This document shows, in pieces, positions 14,943 through 24,222 of a stretch of 64,000 nt of DNA. The notes below the pieces were generated by a model, which did no database searches, was not told where the DNA came from, and saw only the letters and a program-made list of their open reading frames with translations. This DNA comes from Poriferisodalis sp965116715. GTDB taxonomy: Bacteria > Actinomycetota > Acidimicrobiia > Acidimicrobiales > Poriferisodalaceae. Position numbers and translations under genes: made by a program. How positions within the stretch are numbered: position 1 is the stretch's first letter; each line of letters opens with the position of its first letter. The DNA lies in assembly GCA_965116715.1 (NCBI GenBank), contig OZ220724.1, positions 2,604,001 to 2,668,000 on the forward strand. The letters are read 5' to 3'.

Positions 14943-17095
14943 GCGCATCAGAGAGTCGGGTCACCGTTGGCATCCAGCAGATTGCCGAGATCGCGGGTGT
15001 CGGACGATCGGCGGTTGGGAATTGGCGTAAGCGCCATTCGGACTTTCCAGTCCCTGACTCGGGCGGCACGTTTGACCTAGGTGAAGTCGAGCGTTGGCTA
15101 GTCGAGAACGGAAAGATCGACCGGCCTGCGCCAGCCGGCGTCCGAATCTGGTCTCTGGTCGACGGGTTACGAGGTCCACTTGCCCCTGACCAGGTCAGCC
15201 AACTCCTCGCGGCAGCCCTCGTGTATCTCGAGGTCTGTGCACGGGCGCAGCTAGGTGGCGATGAGCCGTTGACTCCGACGAGCGTCCGACCCCCAGATTC
15301 TTGGGGTGCGCTATGTCGGCAGTCTCTCCAGGCGCTTGCCGAAGAGCTGCGCAGAGCGGCAGCCAGAATCGAGGACGAGAACCCAAGTCTCAGGGACCTG
15401 ATCGTTCCTGGATTTCAGTATGCAGCTGCGGCGAACATCGAGCTGGTCGCCTCGCTGATCTACGACCTCGACAACGCGGCGAGCACATCGGCCAAACGCC
15501 TGGAGCTCCTGGAAGAAGGACTCGACCGTGCGCACCGCGTCAACCGCTTTCGTGGTGAGCACTCCACGCCGCGTGATGTCGTGCAGCTGATGCTCCAACT
15601 GGCGGGCGACCGAGACGGAGTTGTATGCGATCTCGCATGCGGCGAAGGAGGGCTGTTGACATCAGCGGCGTTCCGCCTCGATAGCGGTGTCTCGCAAGAT
15701 GCCCGTCTCATGGGTTTCGAGATCAGCGACGTCGCCCTGAGGATGGCCCGCTCGAGGTTCCTGCTTTCGGGCCTCGCAGCAGACCTGCGGCTTGAGGACG
15801 CGTTCCGGATCCCGCGAAGCGATCTCCCTAAGGCTGATCTGGTTCTCGTCGACCCACCGTTGGGTCAGAAGAACTGGGCCGATGCAGACGTCTACTTGGA
15901 CGACCGCTGGACCTATGGCGCGCCGTCGCCCAGAAGCGCGGATCTGGCATGGGTCCAGCTGGCGACTCAGTGTCTTGCTGAGAACGGGCGGGCTTTGGTA
16001 CTCACGAGTGCCCCAGCAGTCTCCAGAAGCGGGACCGACGAGCGGGTACGACGAGCAATGATTCAAGCGGGAGTAGTCGAAGCGGTCATTGGGCTGCCGG
16101 GCCGGTTGCGCGCCGACACGTCTGTTCGGCTGGCGCTTTGGGTGCTCCGTCCCCCCTTGCCCACCGCCACGTCCGTCCTCCTCGTCGATGCCTCGAAGCT
16201 GGGAACCACTGGCCGATCGCAGCATTCCTTCGATCCAAGCGACATTGACCGTTTGGTAGCCGTTGTGCACGAACACGAGCGCGGTCAGCAGATGGATTCT
16301 GAGATCGCTTGGGCTGTCGACATCACACAGGTGATCGAAAACGGTGCAATCTTGGATCCGAAGCGGTACCGCCCGGAAGTCGAGGTGAACGTGGACGAGC
16401 TTCGCGAACGCGCGGAGCTAGTTCGGACGCTTCTGCCGACCTCCGCCACCGAAGCGGCGGACGCAGTCAATCGATTTCGCAATTGGACGCCGCGCAAGGG
16501 TGGCTTGAAGTGGGAGGAGCCGAACCGTGACCTCGAAGGCGTGGCGACGGTCCTGCGCGGTTCTGCTCCGCCAGGCCGCAAGGATTCCGAGGGTGGTGTG
16601 CCTCTGTTCGGAATGGCCGAAATCGTCGCGAATCTCCTTCATCAGCGGAGATTTGTTGACCGAAGTGAGCTAGGGAGTCACGCCGTGCGCCTGCAAGCTG
16701 GAGACACGGTGGTTGCGCTAGCGGGCGACGGGGTGCGGTCAAGGCTCGTGACCTCTGATCATGAGGGAGCCGTTCTCGGACGAGAGTGCGCAGTCGTGAG
16801 ACCCACCAGTCCCGAGCTCACCTCCGAGTGGACCTACATCTGGACGCAGTCCAGCCTGTTCAGGGACCAAGTCTCTCGACACACTTCCGGGACGACGTTG
16901 CCGAGACTGAACTTCAGAGTTCTGCAATCCTTCAAGATTCCAGTCCCACCGTTAGAGGATCAGCACAGAGCCGCAGAGATGCTGCAGGAATTGGACGACT
17001 CCATTGCCGCCGTTGATGCGGTGAGCTCTCAGCTCGAGGAGCTGAGAGAGCTCCGGCTGGACCTGTTCGTTGCGGACGTAAGGAGCCGTTCATGA
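14939..17095 (+). CDS. N6-adenine DNA methylase with N-terminal HTH and C-terminal specificity-like domain
   Basis: 718 residues in three parts. Residues 8-60 form a winged helix-turn-helix (IQQIAEIAGVGRSAVGNWRKR). Residues 200-460 are an HsdM-like methylase: HSTPRDVVQLMLQLAG, CDLACGEGGLLTSA (SAM site, about 230) and LVLVDPPLGQKNW (about 303-315) as motif IV. Motif IV here is DPPL rather than the usual NPPF/Y; the aromatic base-stacking residue is absent. Residues 520-718 resemble a type I specificity subunit half (TTLPRLNFRVLQSFKIPVPPLEDQHRAAEMLQELDDSI). It is coupled to the NYN gene and lies 78 bases before the type I operon. It could be an active fused methylase or a DNA-binding sensor that has lost activity. 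Confidence 0.8.
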   Translation: MSASESRVTVGIQQIAEIAGVGRSAVGNWRKRHSDFPVPDSGGTFDLGEVERWLVENGKIDRPAPAGVRIWSLVDGLRGPLAPDQVSQLLAAALVYLEVCARAQLGGDEPLTPTSVRPPDSWGALCRQSLQALAEELRRAAARIEDENPSLRDLIVPGFQYAAAANIELVASLIYDLDNAASTSAKRLELLEEGLDRAHRVNRFRGEHSTPRDVVQLMLQLAGDRDGVVCDLACGEGGLLTSAAFRLDSGVSQDARLMGFEISDVALRMARSRFLLSGLAADLRLEDAFRIPRSDLPKADLVLVDPPLGQKNWADADVYLDDRWTYGAPSPRSADLAWVQLATQCLAENGRALVLTSAPAVSRSGTDERVRRAMIQAGVVEAVIGLPGRLRADTSVRLALWVLRPPLPTATSVLLVDASKLGTTGRSQHSFDPSDIDRLVAVVHEHERGQQMDSEIAWAVDITQVIENGAILDPKRYRPEVEVNVDELRERAELVRTLLPTSATEAADAVNRFRNWTPRKGGLKWEEPNRDLEGVATVLRGSAPPGRKDSEGGVPLFGMAEIVANLLHQRRFVDRSELGSHAVRLQAGDTVVALAGDGVRSRLVTSDHEGAVLGRECAVVRPTSPELTSEWTYIWTQSSLFRDQVSRHTSGTTLPRLNFRVLQSFKIPVPPLEDQHRAAEMLQELDDSIAAVDAVSSQLEELRELRLDLFVADVRSRS

Positions 17096-17173
17096 TCGCG
17101 ATACGAGCTTGCGCGTGTCGGTCGCAGTTCCGCGAACGCGTAGCTGCCGCTGGGTCGGCCGAAGGGAGTGACC

Positions 17174-18724
17174 ATGGTCACGGGTGAGCTGAAGCGGCAG
17201 ATCGATGCGGTGTGGAACGACTTCTGGTCGGGGGGCATCTCGAACCCGCTGGAGGTGATGGAGCAGCTCACCTACCTGCTGTTCATCAAGGCTCTGGATG
17301 AGCAGCAGACGCTGGCGGAGAACAAGGCGAACCGCACCAAGCAGCCGATCGAGGACGACATCTTTCCTGAGGGGCAGGAGTTTTGGCCGGACGGGCGCGC
17401 CGAGGGTCGGCGATACGGAGAGCTGCGCTGGTCGAGGTTCAAGAACCGCCCGGCCGCCGAGATGTTCGATGTCGTCGAGAACTACGTGTTCCCGTTCCTG
17501 CAAGTGCGGGCAGGCGAGAGCAGCCACGCCAAGCACATGCGGGATGCCCGCTTCACGATCCCGACAGCGTCGCTGTTGGAGAAGGCGGTGGACAAGCTTG
17601 ACGCGGTCGAGATGCAGGATCGCGACACCAAGGGCGACGTCTACGAGTACATGCTCTCGAAGATCGCGACGGCAGGTCAGAACGGCCAGTTCCGCACGCC
17701 GCGGCACATCATCGAGCTGATGGTCGAGATGACGGCACCCCAGCCCGGCGACGTGATCTGCGACCCTGCGAGCGGGACGTGCGGCTTCCTGGTGGGCGCC
17801 GGGGAGTACATCCGGCGTGAGCATCCGAGCGCGCTCACCAGCCCCGACCAGTCGAAGCACTTCCACAACGGGATGTTCTCGGGCTACGACTTCGACAACA
17901 CGATGCTCCGCATCGGGTCGATGAACATGCAGCTCCACGGTGTCCAGAACCCGAACATCAGCTACCGGGATTCGCTGGCTGAGGACTACGCCGGCGATGC
18001 CGAGGCCTACAGCCTGATCCTCGCCAATCCGCCGTTCGCCGGATCGCTCGACTACGAGGGCACAGCTAAGGGCCTGTTGCAGGTCGTTAGAACGAAGAAG
18101 ACCGAGCTGTTGTTCGTCTCGCTGTTTCTGCGACTTCTCAAGCCAGGGGGCAGGGCCGCAGTCATCGTTCCGGACGGGGTGCTGTTCGGCTCGACCAAGG
18201 CGCACAAGGAACTTCGCCGCATCCTCGTCGACGATCAGAAGCTAGATGGCATCGTCTCGCTACCCGCGGGTGTGTTCAAGCCCTACTCGGGGGTTTCCAC
18301 GGCGATCCTGCTGTTCACGAAGACGAACTCGGGTGGCACCGACCTCGTCTGGTTCTATGACCTTCAAGCTGACGGTCTCAGCCTCGACGACAAGCGCGAT
18401 CCGCTACTCAGCGAGGACAAGCTCGGTGCGCTGGCAGGCGTCTTGACCGGCGAGGAGCATGAGAAGAACAACCTCCCCGATGCGCTCGCTCGTTGGCGGG
18501 AGAGAGACGGCGCGGAGATGGAGCGAACGCCAACCGAGCAGTCGTTCTGCGTGCCGAGGGCCGACATTGTTGCCAACGGCTACGACCTCAGCATCAATCG
18601 GTACAAGAAGATCGTCTACGACGAGGTCGAGACTCCATCGCCCGCTGTTGTTCTCGGGGAGATCGAGCAGCTTGAGGCAGAGATCCGGGCGGGCATCCGG
18701 AGGCTTAAGGCGGTGATTTCGTGA
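17174..18724 (+). CDS. hsdM: Type I restriction-modification system methylase subunit
   Basis: 516 residues from ATG 17174, with AAGGGAG five bases upstream (the frame opens two codons earlier at GTG 17168). The N-terminal helical domain (LKRQIDAVWNDFWSGG, EVMEQLTYLLFIKALDE) precedes the methylase: GQFRTPRHIIELMVEM, CDPASGTCGFLVGAGEYI (SAM site) and LANPPFAGSLD (about residue 285, intact NPPF). Length and order match HsdM of EcoEI-like (type IB) systems. It methylates adenine on both strands in complex with two HsdM and one HsdS. The stop overlaps the hsdS GTG (GTGA), so the operon is tightly coupled. Confidence 0.95.
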   Translation: MVTGELKRQIDAVWNDFWSGGISNPLEVMEQLTYLLFIKALDEQQTLAENKANRTKQPIEDDIFPEGQEFWPDGRAEGRRYGELRWSRFKNRPAAEMFDVVENYVFPFLQVRAGESSHAKHMRDARFTIPTASLLEKAVDKLDAVEMQDRDTKGDVYEYMLSKIATAGQNGQFRTPRHIIELMVEMTAPQPGDVICDPASGTCGFLVGAGEYIRREHPSALTSPDQSKHFHNGMFSGYDFDNTMLRIGSMNMQLHGVQNPNISYRDSLAEDYAGDAEAYSLILANPPFAGSLDYEGTAKGLLQVVRTKKTELLFVSLFLRLLKPGGRAAVIVPDGVLFGSTKAHKELRRILVDDQKLDGIVSLPAGVFKPYSGVSTAILLFTKTNSGGTDLVWFYDLQADGLSLDDKRDPLLSEDKLGALAGVLTGEEHEKNNLPDALARWRERDGAEMERTPTEQSFCVPRADIVANGYDLSINRYKKIVYDEVETPSPAVVLGEIEQLEAEIRAGIRRLKAVIS

Positions 18725-19860
18725 GATTCGAATCTGTGGCGCTCGGAGAAGTCTGCGACATCACGATGGGACAGGCTCCCAAGGGCGATACCTACAACGA
18801 CGACGGAGTTGGCTGGCCGCTCATCGCTGGGGCCGGTGACTTCGGCGAACTCCATCCGGCCATACACAAGTTCACGACCGCCACTGATGTGCGTCTGTGC
18901 GAGCCTGGCGACCTTGTTCTGGGAATTCGTGCGTCGATCGGCGACAAGGTACTCGCCAATGCCGTGTACTGCCTCGGTCGGGGAGTTGCCGGGCTCAGGC
19001 CTCGATCGGTTCTTCATGATCGCTACTTGTGGCATTGGATCAGCTATGCCTCGCACGAACTGGCGCAGAGAGGACGAGGAGCGACCTTCAAGCAAGTCAA
19101 CAAGTCAGATGTCACCGGTTGGAGAATTCCGCTGCCGCCGATCAAGGAGCAGCGTCGGATTGCTGCGGTGCTCGATACGGCCGATGCGCTCCGGGCGAAG
19201 CATTGTCAGTTGCTCGCCAAGCTCGACGCGTTGACACGGGCCATCTTCCTAGAGATGTTCGGGGACCCATCGTCCTCTGGCAATGGCGCTGCTCGGATCC
19301 CTATCGGCTCCGTGGCCGATGTGATCACGGGCAACACACCGTCGCGATCCGAGCCTGCATATTTTGGCGAGCACATCGAATGGTTGAAGACAGACAACAT
19401 CCGCGAATCGGGTGAGATCGAGCGCGCTGCAGAGTCCCTGTCCAAATCAGGTCGAGCTAAGGGTCGGGAAGCCTCTGCCGGCGCGTCGCTGGTCGTCTGC
19501 ATCGCCGGCAGTCCTCGAAGTATCGGTCGCGTCGGTTACCTAGATCGAACGGCAGCCTTCAATCAGCAGATCAATGCTGTCGTGCCTGGCCCAGACCTTC
19601 GCGCAGAATTCTTGTTTCACCAGCTCAGAGCGGCTCAGCGCTTGGTTCAACGCGTGTCAACGAACTCCATGAAGGGCATGGTTAGCAAATCAGCTCTCGT
19701 TGCAATGGAGATCCTGGTACCTCCGCTGAGGGACCAAGGTGAGTTCGTCGAAATGATTGAACGAGTCCGTCAAGTTCGAGAACTCGCGTCGAGCTCGCTT
19801 ACCATCACAGACACGCTGCTTGGGTCACTACAACAGCGGGCGTTTCGGGGGGAGCTGTGA
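18721..19860 (+). CDS. hsdS: Type I restriction-modification system specificity subunit
   Basis: 379 residues from GTG 18721. Two target recognition domains with conserved helical spacers: the first ends with WRIPLPPIKEQRRIAAVLDTADALRAKHCQLLAKLDALTRAIF (about residues 135-180), the second, starting near GSVADVITGNTPSRSE, ends with MEILVPPLRDQGEFVEMIERV. The PPL/IxEQ motif at each spacer is the family mark. The two recognition domains differ, so a bipartite target is expected, but the bases cannot be read from sequence alone. The central spacer sets the target gap. Confidence 0.92.
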   Translation: MRFESVALGEVCDITMGQAPKGDTYNDDGVGWPLIAGAGDFGELHPAIHKFTTATDVRLCEPGDLVLGIRASIGDKVLANAVYCLGRGVAGLRPRSVLHDRYLWHWISYASHELAQRGRGATFKQVNKSDVTGWRIPLPPIKEQRRIAAVLDTADALRAKHCQLLAKLDALTRAIFLEMFGDPSSSGNGAARIPIGSVADVITGNTPSRSEPAYFGEHIEWLKTDNIRESGEIERAAESLSKSGRAKGREASAGASLVVCIAGSPRSIGRVGYLDRTAAFNQQINAVVPGPDLRAEFLFHQLRAAQRLVQRVSTNSMKGMVSKSALVAMEILVPPLRDQGEFVEMIERVRQVRELASSSLTITDTLLGSLQQRAFRGEL

Positions 19861-22800
19861 GCGAATCGCAGTTCTCGTTCCTCGAAGCCGAATTCCAGCC
19901 CGAGTTCGATTCAGCGTCGCGGGCCGAGGGGTACACGCTGTCGGATCCTGGTGCGGCGGTCATCTATGCGGGCAAGTGCTTGGAATCGGCCGTCAAGTGG
20001 ATGTACCAGCACGACCGGTCGCTGGCAGAGCCGTACGACACCACGCTCGGTGCGCGGCTGAACGACGCTGCATTCAAGGCGCTGGAAGGCGGCCGTATCT
20101 TCGGCGTGGCACGGAAGATCCAGCGGGCGGGGAACCGTGCGGTGCACGAGTCGAAGGCGCCGTCGAAGCTGGAAGCGGTCGAGATCGTCTCGGCGCTGTT
20201 CCAGTTCTGTCTCTGGTTCGCGTTCAACTACGGCCGCACATCGAAGCCCGAGCTGTCGCTGCGGTTCAACCCGCACCGACTTCTTGATACAGGCGAAGCC
20301 GACCGGGCATCGCTGCGCGAGCGCCAAGAGCTTGAGGAGCGGTTGGAGCGCGAGACCACGGAACTTGCCGCTGCCCAGTTGCGGCTGGCGCAGTCGACTC
20401 GCACCACCGACGAGCTGAGCGCTGAGCTGGCAAAGCTGCGGGCAGAGGTCGCTGCGGCGAAGAAGAAGGCGGCCGAGACTGTCCCGCCGGAGGCCTTCGA
20501 CTGGTCTGAGGCCGAGACACGCAAGTTCAAGATCGACGCCCTGCTGGCCGAAGCCGGCTGGACCGATCTCGTCGAAGGCCGTGACACCGAGTACGAGGTG
20601 CGCGGGATGCCCTCCGTATCGGGCATCGGCTACGTGGACTACGTGCTGTGGGGTGCGGATGGGAAGCCGCTCGCCGTGGTGGAGGCCAAGAAGGCGCTGA
20701 CGGATCCGAAGGTTGGTGAGCAGCAGGCCAAGCTCTACGCCGACTGCTTGGAGGCCGAGACCGGCCAGCGGCCCCTCATCTACTGCAGCAACGGCTACGA
20801 GCACTGGCTTTGGGACGACACCCAGTATCCGTCCCGGCGGGTACAAGGATTCTGCACCCACGACGAGCTGGCCTGGCTCATCCAGCGGCGCACGGCCCGC
20901 ACGTCGCTGGCGTCATTGGACGCCGGCGAGCAGATCGTCGACCGCCACTACCAGCGGCGGGCGATCAGCGCCATCGCCGAGCACTTTGAGCACGGCAACC
21001 AACGCAAGGCACTGCTGGTGATGGCCACCGGTGCGGGCAAGACCCGCACGGTGATCGCCCTGGTGGACCTGCTGATGCGAGCCGGGTGGGTGAAGCGGGT
21101 GCTGTTCCTGGCAGATCGCACGGCGCTCGTGAATCAGGCGGTGAATGCCTTCAAGACTCACCTGCCCGACTCGGCGCCGGTGAATCTGGTGACCGAGGGC
21201 AACGTGGACGGCCGGGTGTACGTGTCGACATACCAGACGATGGTCGGCAAGATCGACGAATACCGGGCCGACCGGACCCGCCGGTTCGGGGTGGGGCACT
21301 TCGACTTGGTGGTGATCGACGAAGCGCACCGGTCGGTGTACCGGAAGTACCGGGGCATCTTCGAGTACTTCGACTCGCTGCTGGTGGGCCTGACCGCGAC
21401 CCCCAAGGACGAAGTCGACAAGAACACCTACGAGCTGTTCGAGCTGGAGACGGGGGTGCCTACCGACGCCTACTCGCTGGACGACGCCATCAAGGACGGG
21501 TTCTTGGTGCCGCCTCAAGGTGTGTCGGTCGAGTTCAAGTTCGTGCGCGAAGGCATCAAGTACGACGAGCTGAGCGACGACGAGAAGGACGAGTGGGACG
21601 AGCTGGACTGGGGTGAGGATGACGAGGGCAGTCCGCTCGCCCCAAAGGCGGTCGACCCCGCCGAGCTCAACAAGTGGCTCTTTAACAAGGACACCGTCGA
21701 CCGGGTGCTCGAGTACCTGATGACCGAGGGCGTCAAGGTGGCTGGCGGCGACCGGCTGGGCAAGACGATCATCTTCGCCAAGAACCAGAAGCACGCCGAG
21801 TTCATCAAGGAGCGCTTCGACGCCAACTACCCATCGCTCGACGCCGGCAACTTCGCACGAGTCATCACGCATCAGGTGAAGTACGGCCAGAGCCTGATCG
21901 ACGACTTCTCCAACAAGACGAAGGCGCCGCACATCGCGATCAGCGTGGACATGCTGGACACCGGCATCGACGTGCCCGAAGTCGTCAACCTGGTGTTCTT
22001 CAAGATGGTGCGGTCGAAGACCAAGTTCTGGCAGATGCTGGGCCGGGGGACACGGCTGTGCCCGGACCTGTTCGGGCCCGGCGAGCACAAGACGCACTTC
22101 AACGTGTTCGACTTCTGCGGGAACCTGGAGTACTTCAGCCAGCCGCTGGTGCCGGGGGAGAAGTCGAGCGGCAAGTCGCTCAGCGAGATCCTGTTCTCGG
22201 CGCGGCTGGAGCTGCTGCAGACGCTCGATGCGGTGGCGGCGCTTGGCGACGAGCGGGCTGAGATCGCAACCACGCTGCACAAGACCGTGGAGTCGATGAA
22301 CCCCGACAACTTCCTGGTGCGGCCGCATCTGGAGCTGGTGGAGCGGTTCAGCTCGCTGGCTGCGTGGGAGACGGTCTCGTTGACGGACTTGGCTGAGCTC
22401 AACGAGCGGGTGGCCAAGCTGCCCGACCGGCTCGATGCCGACAGCGAGGACGCCAAGCGCTTCGACGTGGTGATGCTGAGTGCGCAGTTGGGTCTGCTGC
22501 AACGGGAGCCGTTCGAGCGGCAGCGGCGCCGGATCATCCGCGTTGCGTCTGCGTTGGCAGACCTGGGTACGGCGATTCCTGTCGTGGCTGAGCAGTCGGA
22601 GCTGATTGCGGACATCCAGACCGACGAGTGGTGGGCCGACGTCACCTACCCGATGCTCGAAGACGCCCGCAAGCGGCTGCGGAACCTCGTCCAGCTCATC
22701 GTGTACACCAACAAGAACGTGCTCTACAGCGACTTCGCCGACGAGTTCGGCGGGGCGAGTGTGGTCCCGCTGCCCGGCACGGGCGACCCAGACGGCAACG

Positions 22801-23315
22801 GAGATGCCGAGGGCGACGACGCAACCAACGGTGGGAGCGATGGCGAGTTCGCCCAGTTCCGCAAGAAGGCGCAGCACTTCCTGAAGGAGAACCTCGCCGA
22901 GGGTGTGGTGGCCAAGGTCCGAAGCGGTGAGCCCTTGACGTCGGCTGACATGGACGACCTACAGCGAGTGCTGGTGGCCGCCGACATCGGCGACGACGCC
23001 ACCTTCGCCGAGGCGTCACAGCGGGCCGGCAGCTTCGGCCTGTTCATCCGCTCCCTGGTCGGGCTCGACCGAGCCGCCGCCAAGCGCGCCTTCGCCAAGT
23101 TCCTCGACGACAAGCGCTACAGCGTCAACCAGATCCGCTTCGTAGAGATGGTGATCGACTACCTCACCGAGCACGGCACCGTCGAAGAGCGCCGCGTCTA
23201 CGAGTCACCCTTCATCAGCGTCGCCCCCGAAGGCCCCGACGCCATCTTCGTCTCCGACGACGTCAACGAGTTCTTCGAGATCGTCAACCACCTCCACGAC
23301 ACCGCCGCCGTCTGA
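19857..23315 (+). CDS. hsdR: Type I restriction endonuclease subunit R
   Basis: 1,152 residues from GTG 19857, overlapping hsdS by GTGA. Residues 15-120 are a DUF4145-like helical domain (SDPGAAVIYAGKCLESAVKWMY). A coiled coil at about 150-210 leads to the HsdR nuclease domain with DYVLWGADGKPLAVVEAKKA (PD-(D/E)XK core, about 255-275). The motor follows: MATGAGKTRTV (Walker A, about 390), DEAHRS (about 488), GLTATP and GRGTRL. The C-terminal helical domain binds HsdM. All catalytic motifs are present, so the system looks able to cleave unmodified DNA after translocation. Confidence 0.93.
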   Translation: MSESQFSFLEAEFQPEFDSASRAEGYTLSDPGAAVIYAGKCLESAVKWMYQHDRSLAEPYDTTLGARLNDAAFKALEGGRIFGVARKIQRAGNRAVHESKAPSKLEAVEIVSALFQFCLWFAFNYGRTSKPELSLRFNPHRLLDTGEADRASLRERQELEERLERETTELAAAQLRLAQSTRTTDELSAELAKLRAEVAAAKKKAAETVPPEAFDWSEAETRKFKIDALLAEAGWTDLVEGRDTEYEVRGMPSVSGIGYVDYVLWGADGKPLAVVEAKKALTDPKVGEQQAKLYADCLEAETGQRPLIYCSNGYEHWLWDDTQYPSRRVQGFCTHDELAWLIQRRTARTSLASLDAGEQIVDRHYQRRAISAIAEHFEHGNQRKALLVMATGAGKTRTVIALVDLLMRAGWVKRVLFLADRTALVNQAVNAFKTHLPDSAPVNLVTEGNVDGRVYVSTYQTMVGKIDEYRADRTRRFGVGHFDLVVIDEAHRSVYRKYRGIFEYFDSLLVGLTATPKDEVDKNTYELFELETGVPTDAYSLDDAIKDGFLVPPQGVSVEFKFVREGIKYDELSDDEKDEWDELDWGEDDEGSPLAPKAVDPAELNKWLFNKDTVDRVLEYLMTEGVKVAGGDRLGKTIIFAKNQKHAEFIKERFDANYPSLDAGNFARVITHQVKYGQSLIDDFSNKTKAPHIAISVDMLDTGIDVPEVVNLVFFKMVRSKTKFWQMLGRGTRLCPDLFGPGEHKTHFNVFDFCGNLEYFSQPLVPGEKSSGKSLSEILFSARLELLQTLDAVAALGDERAEIATTLHKTVESMNPDNFLVRPHLELVERFSSLAAWETVSLTDLAELNERVAKLPDRLDADSEDAKRFDVVMLSAQLGLLQREPFERQRRRIIRVASALADLGTAIPVVAEQSELIADIQTDEWWADVTYPMLEDARKRLRNLVQLIVYTNKNVLYSDFADEFGGASVVPLPGTGDPDGNGDAEGDDATNGGSDGEFAQFRKKAQHFLKENLAEGVVAKVRSGEPLTSADMDDLQRVLVAADIGDDATFAEASQRAGSFGLFIRSLVGLDRAAAKRAFAKFLDDKRYSVNQIRFVEMVIDYLTEHGTVEERRVYESPFISVAPEGPDAIFVSDDVNEFFEIVNHLHDTAAV

Positions 23316-23483
23316 GGCCGAGTTCAGGCAGATTCAAGCAGACCTCTGAGCGTCTGCGTCCGCCTTGCACCCCAATCGTTCCGATCAAATCGGGTCTTGA
23401 CATGCGGGCGCCGCTGTGTTCCATCGCGCGACTTACACAAGTGTGATTTGGGCCATTTCCCCTAAACATCGGTGGAGGTCGAC

Positions 23484-24011
23484 ATGCGCCTAGCAAGCTC
23501 ACCCGGAAGCTGGAGTGACGGCGGGTTTCCTCGCGGCACCGGAAGCCGACGCGTATGGCTGGCGTCGGCCGGCGTCGTGCTAGCGGCAGTACTGGTAACA
23601 GCAGTCGTCACGTGTGGTGCCGATGAACCGAGTTCCGTGGAACCTCCGACAGCTGACTTCGCCGAGATGTTCGGAGAGGCAAATGCTGACTCCACTCGGA
23701 TAAGTCCAAGCAGTTCGGCATCGACGGAGACCGGCGCCGAGGACATCGGGATCAGCTATTCGGACATCGTCGGAGGCATCTGGAGCGGCCTCTCAATGCT
23801 GGTCAACCTGATCGTGACGCTGATTTGGACCTTGACCTGGGGAATCGTGAGGGCCATATCGCCGCCGCTGACGTTCGTAGCCTTTGGATGGACCGTCATA
23901 GCGATCATGCGACGCTCGTGGCACTACGAACGATTGAACGCACTTCCGCGCGCCGTGGGTTTCGGTGTGGCAGCCAGCATCGTTCCTTTGTGCATCTGGG
24001 TCTTTGCGTGA
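23484..24011 (+). CDS. Small membrane protein of unknown function
   Basis: 175 residues from ATG 23484, with GGAGG seven bases upstream. A first hydrophobic segment (ASAGVVLAAVLVTAVVTCGA, about 26-45) is followed by a polar, Ser/Thr/Glu-rich part, and then two or three membrane helices: GIWSGLSMLVNLIVTLIWTL and WGIVRAISPPLTFVAFGWTVIAIM, plus a final FGVAASIVPLCIWVFA. The first could be a signal anchor or lipoprotein-like segment (VTCGADE). It lies 168 bases after hsdR in the same direction but has its own ribosome binding site. No similarity to a known effector was recognised. A membrane-acting defence protein is only one possibility. Confidence 0.6.
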   Translation: MRLASSPGSWSDGGFPRGTGSRRVWLASAGVVLAAVLVTAVVTCGADEPSSVEPPTADFAEMFGEANADSTRISPSSSASTETGAEDIGISYSDIVGGIWSGLSMLVNLIVTLIWTLTWGIVRAISPPLTFVAFGWTVIAIMRRSWHYERLNALPRAVGFGVAASIVPLCIWVFA

Positions 24012-24040
24012 CTTGCGTCAATCAGACCTGCGTGTTCCGA

Positions 24041-24101
24041 AGCGGCTGAGCCGGATCGCAGGCGAACTCGATCTAGCGGGCATCGATTGGGTGATCGCCG
24101 G
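24041..24101 (+). pseudogene. Internally deleted remnant of a DUF5131 gene
   Basis: About 60 bases nearly identical to two separate segments of the intact gene at 26078-26857: the part coding RLSRIAGEL (intact copy near 26443-26470) joined directly to LDLAGIDWVIAG (intact copy near 26605-26643). The join falls at a GGCGAGCT repeat present twice in the intact gene (26462 and 26600), which explains a 138-base in-frame deletion by recombination. Both flanks of the original gene are missing. It lies just upstream of copy 1 of the dual-hairpin element. Confidence 0.7.
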
Positions 24102-24110
24102 AGACTCGCC

Positions 24111-24181
24111 GATACAGTGTCCGTACCCCACCGGGGCGCGTAACCCCGGTCCAACGGCCCCGGCTTCGGTCGGGGCTGTTT
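24111..24181 (+). repeat. Dual-hairpin element copy 1 with promoter-like start, candidate small RNA
   Basis: A 56-base core (24126-24181), differing from copy 2 (28144-28199) at two positions, holds two hairpins: CCGGGG/CCCCGG around a seven-base loop, and an eight-pair GCCCCGGC stem closed by TTCG and followed by CTGTTT. One difference (G versus A) still pairs with the opposite T as a wobble, so the stem is kept. A -10-like GATACAGT lies seven bases before the core, at the same spacing as TATCAT in copy 2. This fits a short transcript of about 60 nucleotides ending in a terminator-like hairpin. Confidence 0.55.
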
Positions 24182-24222
24182 CGCGCTTCGCACCCTGTCG
24201 ATTGGCGGTCTGCTCCAAAAGC

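Noticed and set aside
20913..22877. 654-codon minus-strand frame inside hsdR
   Set aside because: Antisense to a well-supported HsdR with all motifs.
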